This document shows positions 35,301-47,690 of a stretch of 64,000 nucleotides of DNA, one piece after another (position 1 is the first letter of the stretch; every line of letters starts with the position of its first letter). The notes below the pieces were generated by a model. The model was not told the DNA's origin, ran no database searches, and was given only the letters and a program-made list of their open reading frames with translations. Origin of the DNA: Quercus robur (Eukaryota > Streptophyta > Magnoliopsida > Fagales > Fagaceae). Made by a program: the position numbers and the translations under genes. The stretch is from contig NC_065544.1 of assembly GCF_932294415.1 (NCBI RefSeq), forward strand, positions 12,809,351 through 12,873,350. The letters run 5' to 3'.

Positions 35301-38300
35301 ATTTTATTTATTTATTTGTGCTCAAAGTACAAATCAAAATGAAAGGAATATATCTTGAGAATGCAGATCTACTTTCACCAAGAACTAATGCTGCATAAAT
35401 GTGAAGCAGGAAAGTCTTAGGAGAAAAATCTAATAGAAAACATACATCGGCTGCATTACACCCAGAGTAGGTTGAGAAGGATATGCAATTCCCAATGATC
35501 CTGGTACAACACCACCAACTAGCGAGGTAGTTGGGATATCCACTTTAGCCACTTTCGATGCACCTTCTTCATCTGCAAAATAGTACAGATGTCAGAAGGT
35601 AATCATAGTATGTTAATGCTTTTAACTTCCCCAATGCAACATATACAAACTCTCCATTACTATGTGAAAATAACCTCACTGTTCCAAATTGTCCTACAGA
35701 TTGTTATTGGACTAAATGGGAAGATACAAATGACATCACACATCAGTAAACTTAAAAATAAAAATAAAAAACAAGTTAACTGTAAGGCACAGGAGAGAGC
35801 CACACATGTTATGTTACACTAATAGTCAATGGTTGACAAGTGTTGAACCACCATAACAAATGAATAGTTAGAAAGTTTTTTCAATATATTACACTCATGT
35901 CGATAGAATGATTTGAACCCTTTATTTTTTCTTTTTCAACTTATTTATTGGAAAAAAAAATTACGAGTATTTCAACCCCTCTTTTTAATTTAATGCTGAA
36001 TCGATGACCCACATATACATTAAGAAAAATTCTTTGGATTTGAAAAAATAAAATGGTTCTGCTAGTCCAACGACACCTATAAACAAGGCAAGCCAAAAAT
36101 ATGATTTTCCTTTGATTACACACACACCCATGGATCTTGAACCCACAGTCTCAATCACTGCCTTACTATTCCAAGGGAAGGAGATACCATTTGAGCTAAA
36201 GCTCATTTTCTTGGGAACAAGTAAACTGATTCTTTTGTGATCAGTGGTTTTGGACCTAAATAGAAGGGAATGGAAGGAGATGAGACTCCCACCAATCTTG
36301 TGTATCACACAAATAGTTAGCAGGTGATTCCCTACCACCACTTTAAAATTTCAGCCCTCCCACATGAATGATTCATCAATAGACAGTTGGGAGTACCATT
36401 ATCCCTTTCAAAATTTAACCTCCATTTTAAATTGAGTGACCAACAGAGACATGCTTCCTATATGACATTATTCCAACATGAAAGGGATAATGGGTTATTC
36501 GAATATGATGTTATATGTGACCTGGCACAACAAAATATAGGATGCCCCTTCCTCTACATATACGGGGATTAGTTCCTAAGCTGGTAGTCAGACCCACCAT
36601 CCAATCTGAAAAAAAAAAATTTTGAATTCTACCTAAATCATTTACTAGTCCAACCTAGGAATACACTAGTTTTCAACATAATTTAGTCTCCCCCAAATAA
36701 GAATTATTTCAGAAATAGAGAATAAGGCTGAAGTAGAGAGAGGAAGAGGAGGAGAAAAAAGAACTGATGGAAAACCAAGCACTGTGGAGAAATTGAGTGG
36801 ACAGCACAAACATCCGTACAAGAGGTCCCAACTAGAGAGTTGCACAAAACCTTTACTTGCAAAAGAAAAATTTATTCAAAATGCTACAAAGAACAAATAA
36901 ATGATTCTGAAGTGTGGCAATTTCACGTAAATGGAAAAAGAAACAACAAAAGTCAAGGAAAACATGAAAAAACCAACTGCTGATTAATATATCGATAGTA
37001 TAATTCAACATGTCATTATTATTTTTTTTTTAATATGTATAACATGTCATTAATGTTCTTCAATAAGTTCAATAAAATGTCATTAATACATTCAATCTTG
37101 AATAATTCAATACCATATTTAAAAATAAACCATTTCAGGGCAGAGCCAGAAATTTTGTTGTGTGGACAAAATTATTTCCTTTCCAGAAATTTTCTTTTGG
37201 CCATAGTTCGAGTATATTATAGAACTCGTTCCCCACCACATAGATATCATAATAACAATCCAACACACAAATTGGAGACTTGAGTGCTGGAGTTCACATA
37301 GATAGCATAAAAACTATACGATCTATCAGCAAAGGATAGATGGCAAAATGATCTAATCAATAAAGCTGTCAAAATATACTTTTTTTTTAAACTACCACAA
37401 TATACATGCATATAAATAGATAGATATATATGAATTAATTAAAACTAAAAAACAGGACCAAATGCTTTCAACTAGATGTTGGTGATGTTATTAGATGAAG
37501 CCATGAAGGAACTGCAAAGGGAAAATCCTAACAAGAATAACCTAAATCAGATCCAGAACCAGCAAATGCAATCCCAACTATTTAAATGGGCTCCTTCAAG
37601 TTATGAAAATTGTTTTTTTAATAGTAAGTAACACATTCACCGAGTGGGTCTTTGATGAAGACAAGGAAGCGCTCAAGGAAAAAGAAGATTAAATATACAA
37701 AGATTCAAGAATTGTGGTCTAATTTTGATGTCGGACCTTCTTAGCACCTTTGATAGGTCATTTTAGTTATTAGTAATTTAAGTCTTTTAGGTTGAGAAGC
37801 TGCTGGATCAGTTTTAATTAAGTTCTATTAGAATAAGGGCAATTTGGTAATTTCCAGAAATCGGGAATGGGCTGTCCTTGGCCGTACCAAAGGACCATAG
37901 TTATCCTTTTCCTAGTAGGAATTGGACTATAAACAACCTATTCCTAGACTGAATAGCAATACTAATAATAATTACATAAAAGACTTAATAATACGTAAAC
38001 ATAAAATAAGACTCATGGGCCTTTGGTACGGCCAAGGACAGCCCATTCCATATTTCTGAAAATTACCAAATTGCCCTTATTCTAATGGAACTTAATTAAA
38101 ACTGATCCAGCAGCTTCTCAACCTAAAAGACTTAAATTACTAATAACTAAAATGACCTATCAAAGGTGCTAAGAAGGTCCAACATCAAAATTAGAACACA
38201 ATTCTTAAATCTTTGTATATTTAATCTTCTTTTTCCTTGAGCTCTTCCTTGTCTTCATCAGTCTTGAACCCACAGCCTCACCCTCCACCTAGCACTTGCA

Positions 38301-39945
38301 AGGGGAGAAGGTGCCACTGTGCTAGTTGAGCTGGAGCTTGTTGGCTCCTTCAAGGTATGAGATTATTTTAAGTAACCCAAAAGTCAAATCTCAAGCCAAT
38401 GCATCGCACATATCAAGAATCCTGTTGTGGAACTGGGCTAAACGCAATCAGCTCACAAGGGAAAGCTTCTGTGTTCATTATGCAGGCTTATGTGAGTTCT
38501 TTTGATACTTCAATGCTAAGATTAGTTACTAGTTCTAATTTGATATGATTTTTGTACTAAAGGCAATCCATTCCAATTTTGAGCAATCCCTATTACATTC
38601 CAAACACCTGCCCTTGACTTTGAATCCCTTAATGGACTTTGAAAACCCAAGTAATTTATAGAAAAAGCTTAAACAATCATAGGCTTGACCAGCCATTCCT
38701 TCGCTAAGTTCCAAATTTAGGAGTTGATAATACAACATAAGAGGGAAATATAGGCGTCTCAATCAAAGCAACAACAACACAACACAGACATGTAGCATAG
38801 TACAACGACCAAAAAATTCTCCTAATTTTAAAGCATCCTCACCGTCTTCACCGTAGTGAGCAGCCAAGACATCAGGTGGGATTCCTTGCATTCCATATAT
38901 TTCAATATCTGTAGTCTCTCTACCTGGTTTTGCATTGGGAACCCTGCAGAACAACATTATTTGTCAAAAAGAGAATCCACCAAAATCAGACATAATTAAC
39001 AAATACCAACATAAATAGTTTCAAAACATAACACACACACACATAACTACATACCTACATATACTTACATTAATAAATCATATGACTCATTGATTCAGAA
39101 ATCTCAAAGAACCAACTTGAAGCCTTGAAGACTTGCTAATTCAAACTCTGTTTGATTGGTCTCGGTGTCTCGCAAGCAGTTACACTCAACTATACCTATA
39201 TTTCACAAAATCAATTATTTTTTTTATGTAATTCTTTTAGGTTATGGAGTACTCATCATCGTCATAGTAAGCTTAACCTAACCGTTTTTACTACAATAAA
39301 TGTTGTACCCAATGCACAAAACTCCCACTTTTGCAGTGTTCACTTTTAAGCTAGGAAGCACAGACACTTCATTTGCGGTGTCGTACCGTGCTTTAAAAAA
39401 GCGTGTCGTACCCATATTTTAAGTAAAAGGAACTTGCCATCGCAGCAAGACCCGACCTCTTTTATATACTTATCAATACATATTGCCAAGAGCTTGTAGC
39501 TCAACTCACATCTTCCCCATTGCATAACTATCAAATTTATACAATAAAAAATCATATTGAAAAAAATAAAAAATAAAAAAAAAATAAATAAACAACAACA
39601 ACATATTGACACCGATGCTAATGAAGATCCAAAATTATTAAAGACTCAATTTTTTTTTAATTTAAAAGGAAAAATACAATTATATTTATATAACAAGAAA
39701 GCGAAGTATTTAGGGTTTAGAGAGAGAGGGGGGGTTGATAAAGTAACATACTTGGTGACGGACTCTTTGTGGACCTGGAGGACGTGGATGGCCATACCGC
39801 CGGCGGTGGAGAGCTTCTTGTGACAGACGTGGCACTTGAAGTGCTTGGCTTTCTGGTGCTGAACTAGAATCTTCTCGTCCTCGAACTCTCTGTCGCAATA
39901 GTAACACCACACCTTCGACGACGCTCTCTTCTTCTTCTTTCCCAT
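32339..39945 (-). CDS. SUF4: Zinc-finger transcription factor SUPPRESSOR OF FRIGIDA 4
   Basis: SUF4 is a nuclear DNA-binding protein that recruits the FRIGIDA complex to the FLC promoter in Arabidopsis and so delays flowering before winter; its role in perennials is less known. I assemble seven exons: 39945-39752, 38943-38843, 35572-35446, 35216-34795, 33439-33285, 33172-33119 and 32410-32339, giving 1,125 bases and 374 residues (Arabidopsis about 367). Two C2H2 fingers are at C14/C17/H30/H35 and C38/C41/H54/H59, after a basic MGKKKKR start. Next is [20 protein letters not shown], then a long Pro-rich region, [17 protein letters not shown], and the conserved tail [20 protein letters not shown] ending SRLAGRMAF. 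All junctions keep frame with GT-AG. The exon 3/4 junction (Ile in place of a possible Met) is the least certain. It neighbours the Era-like gene as in Arabidopsis. Confidence 0.95.
36100..36215 (-). mobile_element. tRNA-derived SINE in SUF4 intron 2
   Basis: On the minus strand the segment carries an A-box-like sequence (tagctcaaatggtatctcc) and about 50 bases later a B-box-like gtgggttcaagatcc, the internal RNA polymerase III promoter layout of tRNA-derived SINEs. A ggtgtgtgtgtaatc tail follows. A sister copy lies at 38,262-38,345. Confidence 0.7.
37650..38262. repeat. Large inverted repeat in SUF4 intron 2
   Basis: Arm 37,650-37,909 and arm 38,022-38,262 are reverse complements at about 90-95% by eye (shared blocks include gatgaagacaaggaag, aaaagaagattaaatatac, ggtcattttagttatt and ctttggtacggccaagg). 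The spacer is about 110 bases. The outer edge of the right arm continues into the SINE head at 38,262-38,345, so the arms look like the bodies of two related short retroelements inserted tail to tail, the left one lacking its head. A transcript through the intron could fold into a long hairpin. Confidence 0.8.
38262..38345 (-). mobile_element. SINE head (A and B boxes)
   Basis: On the minus strand: gagctccagctcaactagc, agtggcaccttctcccc, and then gctgtgggttcaagac. This is the same family as the SINE at 36,100-36,215, with A-box and B-box-like elements. Its body continues leftward into the right arm of the inverted repeat. Confidence 0.68.
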
Positions 39946-40559
39946 TCTCTTCCTTCCGAGATCACTTTGCTTTGCTAGGGTTTCACTCTCTCTCTCTCTC
40001 TCTTTTGTCTCTGATGTGTTGTATCTGATTCTGAATCCCCCTCTCTTTTGCGCTCGCGTTCTGGTATGGTATAAACTTTTGGGGGTTGGGAGGTGAATGT
40101 GTTTTTTCTCTTTATATATACTGTTTTTTTCTTTTTTTTTTTAATTTACTTTTTACTGTAGAGGGGTTGGGGGTTTGGTGTTGAGAACAATTTGACTGAC
40201 TACGAAGAGGAGCCGGATTTCATTGGGTCCCATATTGTGTAAAAGTGCACGCCTCACATAGGATGCTGCCACATTCGCCGCTGAGTTCTTAAATGATGTG
40301 ACACAGTCTTTTTTTTTTTTTTTTTTTTCACACAATTTTTCTTTCTTGTTTGGATTCTTTTTTCACCCAATTATTTATATAATAATAGGTAGGAAATCAA
40401 TACAATGCATAGAAAAGTTTAACATTTTTTTTCAACTTTTATTTTCTCTAAAAATAAAATTTAATAATTATAATAGTTATTAATAAACATTTTATTATGA
40501 TTATGTTTTTATATGAAAATATATATGACGTCGATTGAAAGCCCTTTTTTGTCATTTGC
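39946..40559. other. SUF4 promoter and leader region
   Basis: Immediately upstream of the SUF4 start (minus strand) lies a CT/GA tract at about 39,989-40,003 (leader). A tatata block lies near 40,112-40,120. Poly(T) runs are at 40,128-40,142 and 40,306-40,328. No second gene is seen on the other strand. Confidence 0.4.
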
Positions 40560-43500
40560 TAGGTCCATATTCTACATTTCTACTTGTAAAACTTGGGCTT
40601 TTCAAGGCCCAATAGAGTTATGAGTGGAGTTGGGTTTGGTTACACTGCATAAAATAGATTTGTTCCACGGAACCAACTTGTGCAAAAACAGCAATCCAAA
40701 TAACCAGCAATGTATAAAACAATAATATTAAATAAACAATGCATTAATTATTACTTAGCCACAAAATCATTCATGGTTCGCCCAAACACATATCCAATTA
40801 TGAATCTACTAGAACTTAGTTCATTGGGTAGAAATATAGATCATTGGAGTTTAGGGACTAGCTTAGGTCTACCACGACCATGTGAGGTCATTCTACTGGA
40901 CTAATCTATGCATAAGTAAAATCAATAAACAACAATACATATATGCATATAAAAAGAACTAAGAAAGTTAGAGAGAAAATAAGTACTTTAATGAATTTTA
41001 CTATCTATATATGAAACCCAAAATGCTAGTTCATAGAGCCATAAGACCTTTAAATCAGGAAACCCATAATATTGGTTCCCAAGGTAGAGAGCCACAAGAC
41101 CTTTAAACCCCAAGTTCCACATAATTCAATAAACTGTTTAGGGTCCACAAGACTTGTGAGACTTGGAATCCTAAATCAATGTGGTTTTCCCAAATACACA
41201 TTCTATAAGCATAGATTTTCTTTTCTACAAAGCTTCTCTTTCTTAGAGAGTCTTTATAAATTATATTAGTTAGCAATAAAACTCATGCATAATTCCTCTC
41301 GGAGAAAAAGCCATAAAGCTTCTAAATCCCAAACTTCACGGATTTAAGTAGGTCCTTGAGACTTTACAAGACTTGTGAGATCTAGGACCTCAGATCAATG
41401 TGAAGCCCCTAGATATTTCTATAAGTAGGGATTTCTATTCCTACAATATTTTCTTCCTAAGGACCTCAACCTAGTTTGGTGTTGCTTGCTTCTTTTTCTT
41501 AATACTGTGCAGGTCTTAGAAGTCAAGTATTTTTCCTCCTATTTCTTGGATACTACGTTCTTTATTTCTTGGTTCTACTATTCATCCTTGGGAGGCTTGC
41601 CTCCGAAGGTTTTTTTTTTCCTCATTTCATTCTTATTTCATTATCTTTGTAAACTTCCTCTAGAAAAGCACCTTTGGTACGTTCCTCTAATGGAAAATTC
41701 CTCTGTGCAATTTTCGAGGTCACCAGGGTGTAGGACTTTCTGCTGTGTTGTGAAGGCAACGTTACGAATCTACTAGGTTGTGAAAGTGACTTCACAATCT
41801 TTAGTTTTCTTACCTACATATGCTATAGATACTCCTTTGATTGAATAAGCCATGAAAGTCACTGGGGTGTTTTACTATTTCATGGTTTTCTTATAGCCGA
41901 AGTTCCTTGGCTTTCTTCTTCATTGGTTGGCTAGTTCTCGCATGCTATTCTTTTCTCCTTGGGATTCTAAGACTTTTCCAGATCTAATTTTGCTATGGTG
42001 GGATCATTTGTCCCTTCGAGTTCTTCCACTAAGGAACTGGGTCCTCTATGACCGTTCATCCCAATGGACCCTCGAACTTGCCATACTAGTCTCGTTCAAT
42101 AACCCCTTCCCTTGCAACCATTTTTATTGGGTCATTTGTACCTTATTCAAGGCTCCTTCTTCCTTTCCTTTTACTGTTAGATTTTTGCCCTTTGTTCATG
42201 GTACCTCAATCTCTTTTATATTCACAAAAGGCCCATGGTCTGGTTCCATGGGATGGGCTTGTTATTTCGATTTATTACTCTAATAAATTATGATTTTTTT
42301 TTTTTTTAATTTCTAACACTTTAAAATCAATATAGAGATGAGATTTTACAATTCCTTGTTTTTTCTTGGGTTTGTGCAATTTTCCAATTCCACACACTAG
42401 GTTATTATAGAGAAAAATTCCTTGGAGGTTGCCCCAATATGTTGGCTAAAAGTTTTGAATCTAGGAATTCATGGATTTATTAGACCTTAGATATTATTAA
42501 AGCCAACCCCTTGGAGTTGAAGGGAAGAGCATTTGAATTTAGCTTGTTATTGCAAGCTTATTAAAATATAGTTTTTGGTTTTGAGGTAAATACGGTAGAA
42601 TTTTATTGAACTAATATAGTAAAATACCTCCTTAATATTTTTCTTTAAAAACACATTTTTAACTAGTGGGAATAGTTCTTCTCAAAAAAAAAAACAAAAA
42701 AAGAAAAAAAGAAAAAGAAAGAAAACATAATAATTTTTAAAAATGATACAAAAAAGTCATATTCCAATCAGTGATGCTCCTTTGTTATTATTAGTGATTG
42801 AAAATAGACAGACCTCATGATACTCCTTTGTTAATGCTGTTCTTCCCAAGGCTTTTTTTGGTGATGAAGTTATGTATGTATATTTAGGGAGGATGGCTGT
42901 CCCTAGTATTTTATTTTCTTCCGTTATTTAAGATTTTTCATTTTAGCTGTAAGACATGAAAGGCCCAGGAATATTCAGTAGACTGCCTTTCATAAAATGA
43001 AACATTGCAAAACACCTTAGGTATTTTGAGGTGAGGAGGGTGGGTGTAAGAAGAGGAAAGGGAATGAAAGAGAACGGATTTTAAAGGAAATTTTATATAT
43101 TCTCTTTGTTTGGGGAGTTTTGTTACTTTTGTAGAAAGAAATATATTGACTAAAACAGAAGTCTCATTCCATTATATTCCACTTTTTTTTTTTTTTTTGA
43201 TTAACTCCATTATTTTCCACTTATTTGTATACATTCATAATGATTCATTCCAAAAGTGGACAATAAAGAAACGTTTTTCATCATCTTTCTTTTATTAGAA
43301 GAAATATGAAGTATGATGCCATTTTAGCAGAAGTACATTTCCTTCTCTACCAAAAAAAAAAAAAAATGTTACCTCTTTTATTAACTCCCAACATACATGG
43401 GGAAAAAAATTCCCCTTCTTTTCATTTCATCCCTTTATAAACAGGAATAGACTCATAAAATCGAGTAAAATAACACACAGAGAGAGAGAGTACGATAATC

Positions 43501-43672
43501 CACAGGAAACTCATAGCATTCACATCAAAACTTGAGTGTAACAAAAGAGGAAAAATAATCAAACACCAGACATTAGGACAATTTTATCTCTCGGATCTTC
43601 ACTACTATCTAACCAGCAAGTTTTCTCCACATTTTACTTCTTTTTGATACATGAGAAAGGCTTGAATTTAAT
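40560..43672. other. Unclassified, possibly degenerate repeat; no gene recognised
   Basis: About 3 kb without a recognisable gene. A diverged direct repeat is visible: 'gagccacaagacctttaaa...aagacttgtgagac' near 41,085-41,190 and a related 'aaagccataaagcttctaaa...acaagacttgtgag' near 41,308-41,400. Two plus-strand frames (41486-41776, 41927-42283) are Phe/Leu/Ser-rich with no domain I can name. The area may be a decayed retroelement, but no diagnostic motif supports that. Confidence 0.35.
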
Positions 43673-46469
43673 CTACTCTTTTTTCTTTAAGGAATGGGAA
43701 GAATCTTCAGCTTGACTTGTAGACTGATTGACACTAGCTTCGGCTTGACTTGTAGACTGATTGACACTAGCTTTGGCTTCAGCAAGAAATGCAGGATCTG
43801 GCTCATGTTTATCTGAAGGTTCCTTCATCGCCATATAAATATAAAAGGCAATAACCACATTAACCGATATGACAGCAAGGAAGCCACTCACCAGTGTCAT
43901 AGAATAGGGAGACAAATTGGCTGAACCTGTTCAAGATGAGTAAATGCTAATTGAGGTCATCCAATTGTAAAGGTTAAAGAAATTGAATAGCTCCCTCCCA
44001 AATCTTAGCATAGAATCTGATAAGCAGAGCATACAGAAAATTAATAAGAAAAATGACATTTTCCTCCCAGAAAACAAAGAGAAGAAACTTCATCCAAACA
44101 AACATTTAAGTTTTGTTTGGAAAAACAGCTAGCATTTGCCACACAATATTCCAGCTTTGCAATATTCTTTAGCGATTGATCACAAGAACAGAGTTGCAAC
44201 TTTCCTGAAGGAGGCTCTGCACTGCCTTTAAAAGACTGTTTAAATACAAGGCTTGCATCAATCACTGTCTTTAGCATTTTTTCTGTTGGTGTAATTGCAG
44301 GGAAAAGCAAAGCCAAATCAAGGGTCTGAACAAGATGTTACCAAAAAGTATCTCCTAGATGTTGCTTTTACAAGATGTCCATCCCATTGATACTTTTTTT
44401 TTTTTTTTGGGATTGCAATCCTTGGTTTTGAGATCAACTACGTCCTACTTGATAGACTTTATCCACTTACTGTGGGTGTGTGTGCTTCATAATCTGACTT
44501 TGATGAGAGAGAGACAGAGAGAGAGAGAGAGTCATTGGCCTAATTGCTCTTACAATTTCATAAGGAAAGTTTTCTTAATCCTGATGCACTTCCTGTCTAC
44601 ATCAGGCATTAATGATTCACTACAAACGCGTGCTATACATGAACCATAACATGGAACAATAAAGTCGCATGGCTGCACATTCATTTTATTGCCCACTAAG
44701 GCATTAATGGAATACTGTGAAACACACCAGGACATTTGTCACCACTATATGTTGGAGCTGATTATGAAAGTTGAATTGTGAAGATTGAAAGAATCTATTT
44801 TCACTAATTTATACATAGACGAGCAGATACAGCCCAAAATATTATTTAGGTAGTTTCATAAGAGCTCCAAGAAATGAAGTTCAGATACAGTTGCCCACGA
44901 TATGGACAACTAAACTTTTGACTTATTCTCTACAAGGCACATCTTAGTTCATAAGTTATGAAACTACCCGAAACTATTAAAGCATGTATCTAGTTGGTAA
45001 AAAATGAGAAAGTAGAAACCTTCTACATTACTCTAAAAACAGGATATACTGGCAACTTTAGGGTAAATATGTGCTCTCTCTCTCTCTCTCTCTCCCCAAT
45101 TGATTAAAAGAACAATGGAAAAGGTGCATAGATTTTTTTTTGCATTTTGGAAAATATTAATTATTTTCCCTTTTCTATCTTCTATTGGTTAGGCTACAAT
45201 TTGTACCCAAGACATTTTAAAACCATATTATTCCCACAGCACTCAATGAAATTATATAATCCAACCTTCTTAAGAAACAAGAAGTGATCACTTTGTTGCT
45301 AGAAGCTCATACAGAAACAGTAAGTTTATCAATAGCTTTCAGGACAATATCACATAAACCTAAACCAACCAATGAAATTGAATGGCTTTAGAGTAAGATG
45401 TTCCAAAATGGCTTCAACTTCAACTGCCTGGAGGTTTCTTTCCTTCAATCTCTAGTTTCAGCACAGAGAAACATAGCTTGAATTGAATAAAAAAAAAAAA
45501 TCAGGCATGAAAATTTGTAACTATCTTCCAGTCCCTAATGTAACAACTTCAACTAAGTCAGCCCCAAAATATAGTTTCCACTAACCACTGCTTTTAAATT
45601 CTGTACTTTATGTTTCTGAAATGGTGAATACTTAACTAAAGCTCTTTTTCCCCCAAACTATTTTGAAGTTAATAAATTGCTCACATTCCCAAGACATATT
45701 CAAGATATTCGTAAAATCAATTTGATTAGGTTTCATTTACAGGGATTCTTAAGCTTCCTAAGCAATGTATCTTCAAGGACATAAAAAAAATTTTAATTAT
45801 ATCTTTTTTCTCCAAACCTCCCAAAAGATAGGAAGAGAAAATTTTTACCTTTTTACAAAACACAGGAAACTTGTCAATAAAAGGTTTACTGGTTTACTAT
45901 TAATTCAAGTAGGGGGGAAAACAAAAACTTAAATAAAAAGAAGTCAACCAGTGACAATCCTGACTCAAGAACAAGACCTCATATAAGATGCACTACAAAA
46001 TTTTAGTCATTCTACTATATAAAAGATAGCAGATAACAAAAACATTTCCAATGAGTTTTAGCTCAAGCTACACATCCTCCTCCACAGGAAAGGAGCGGAG
46101 AGGCAAGTGCGGTCAGGTACCCGTCAGAGGTGAATGCCCCTAGATTACCTGGCAACTGGTTTTGGCAGGTGAGGTTAACTGCTCATAGGTTTTACTGGCT
46201 GGATTCGAGTCCAAAGAACTCTACTTTAGAAAGGTTCCCTACGTTATCCAAAAACACAAAGGTGGAGAGGACTATAGAGTAATGTTGTGGGTTCAAAACA
46301 GATAACAAAAAATTACATTTTCAAAAATTAGCTGCACTCAAGAACTAAATGTTCAACACACAACAAACTTACCAGGAAGCAGATTATGGTTGAAAGCATA
46401 CAAAATTGCAACAGGAGCCATCCACATAAACATCGATGCAACGAAAAATTTCTTTATAACTCCTGCCAT
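43673..46469 (-). CDS. VMA21: VMA21-like V-ATPase assembly factor
   Basis: VMA21 proteins are small two-pass ER membrane chaperones that help assemble the V0 sector of the vacuolar H+-ATPase. Two coding exons, 46469-46373 and 43926-43673, join in phase to give 116 residues. The N-terminus MAGVIKKFFVASMFMWMAP forms the first membrane helix (about 8-26). The luminal loop has FNHNLLPG, and the second helix (about 42-66) contains SGFLAVISVNVVIAFYIYMA. The short cytosolic tail starts KEPSDKHEPD. Family members are about 100-110 residues; the extra length comes from an exact 11-residue duplication at 85-106. A 5' UTR intron (46,888-46,484) is likely. The intron between the coding exons is 2.4 kb and holds a SINE-like repeat. 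Confidence 0.88.
43706..43771 (-). repeat. In-frame 33-bp tandem duplication in the VMA21-like tail
   Basis: Residues 85-95 and 96-106 are both ASVNQSTSQAE. At DNA level the two 33-base units differ at one synonymous position by eye (GCC against GCT). The near identity points to a recent slippage-type duplication. It lengthens the cytosolic tail without touching the membrane helices. Confidence 0.9.
46055..46260 (+). mobile_element. SINE-like repeat in the VMA21-like intron
   Basis: The start gagttttagctcaagc resembles the head of the SINE family in SUF4 intron 2 (gagctttagctcaaatgg), and ggctggattcgagtcc later resembles a B box, although it lies about 140 bases away, further than normal. 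It may be a composite or a different short element. The GC content is higher than that of the surrounding intron. Confidence 0.4.
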
Positions 46470-46482
46470 TGTTTACCTACAA

Positions 46483-47040
46483 CCTAGAAAGAAATAACAA
46501 GCAATAATGTCACAACCCATATCTATAAATCACCACATACAACTCAGAGAGAGAGAGAAAAAACAGAATTAAATTTTGCGTCCCCCTTAGTTTAATAACA
46601 TTTCCCACTCTTTTCAACAAATAAACTCACGCAGACAATTCATCAAACAGGTTGTGTGCAATTCTAAACTACTAATTGTGTTTACTTCTATTTCTCAAAG
46701 AATCAAATAATTAAGATCTTGTTAATAATTTTTCAAATCTTAATTAGTTTAATTAACAATTTCTCACTCATTCAACATATAAACATGTACATGCAATTCA
46801 TCGAACACATTGTGTGCACATCTAAAATACTAATTGGAGCCAGCAAAATGAAATCGGAAACACACTATGAGGTGGAAAAGAAACGAACTTGAAGGTTTCC
46901 GAGTTCGATTTTGGTGCCGATTCGATTCCGGCAAAGTTGGTTAGAGCCGCCGGGACGCCGCGACGGAGGAAGGACACGCCAGCGAAGGAGGGAGGCTGGG
47001 GAATCTGATCGTGTTAGAGGAAGAAGAGCAGATCAGAGAT
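46483..47040 (-). other. 5' UTR exon and leader intron of the VMA21-like gene
   Basis: A good acceptor (tttctttctag then gttgtaggtaaac, just before the ATG) starts at 46,483. A donor after ccttcaa at 46,889 fits it, giving a leader intron of about 405 bases. Upstream of it is a GC-richer block (46,890-47,040) with gccgccgggacgccgcg, which is the likely non-coding first exon. Leader introns are common in small housekeeping genes. Confidence 0.55.
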
Positions 47041-47068
47041 TTTTTCAAGACTAAAATCCAATGCTTAA

Positions 47069-47160
47069 ACGACGCCGTTTTTTTGTGCCTATCGGTAGTA
47101 AAAAATAAGAGGGATTAATTTGACAATTGCGGTTTGTGGAGGGATTAAACGACGCCGTTT
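47069..47160. promoter_or_regulatory. Paired aaacgacgccgttt motifs
   Basis: The 14-base near-palindrome aaacgacgccgttt occurs at about 47,067 and again at about 47,147, just upstream of the VMA21-like first exon. Similar aaacg(a/g)cg(c/t)cgttt sites are common near transcription starts in rosid genomes as I recall, so these may belong to the core promoter. Both are followed by T-rich sequence. Confidence 0.45.
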
Positions 47161-47335
47161 GGTTTTCAATAAAGTTTTTCAGTTATCAAAAAAAGAAAAG
47201 AAAAAAGAATTGACAATTTGTGGAGGGATTAAATTGAATTTTAGCCCCAAAAAATTATCTTAAAATTTTTGAGAATTTCTGTCCTAGAAAACTCTATTTG
47301 TTTCAATGAAAAATATTGTAGAAAATATTTCGTGG

Positions 47336-47690
47336 AAAATTGACTTGTTTTCTTGATGTGGAGTTTATATGTAGTGGTTTATTGAGGATGTGATGTCCCA
47401 AAAAAAAAAAAAAGTTTTTTGCTTGGGCTTGAATCTTTTAACTATATAAAAAAAAAGTTGGATGTAGCTTGTGCTTAATGCTTGGACACTACGATTTGAA
47501 TGCGTGTCCATAGGAAAATTGACTTGTTTTCTTGATGTGGAGTTTATATGTAGTGGTTTATTGAGTATGTGATGTTCCAAAAAAAAAAAGAGTTTTTTGC
47601 TTGGGCTGGAATCTTTTAACTATATACAAAAAAAAAAAGTTGGATATAGCTTGTGCTTAATGCTTTTTTGTATTGGACACGCTATGATTT
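47336..47690. repeat. Tandem repeat, about 178-bp unit, two copies
   Basis: The unit starting aaaattgacttgttttcttg at 47,336 recurs at 47,514 with the same order of blocks (gtagtggtttattgag, gttttttgcttgggct, ttgtgcttaatgc). Similarity is about 93-95% by eye apart from poly(A) length changes. No coding content. Confidence 0.88.

Noticed and set aside
34921-35301. Plus-strand frame of 126 codons, and other minus frames near it
   Set aside because: It is antisense to SUF4 exon 4; the SUF4 frame matches the family and is spliced correctly.
41927-42283. Plus-strand 118-codon frame rich in Phe, Leu and Trp
   Set aside because: No family resemblance; sits in unassigned, probably repetitive DNA.
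44359-44649. Plus-strand frame within the VMA21-like intron
   Set aside because: Composition is dominated by a GA tract and poly(T); no motif.
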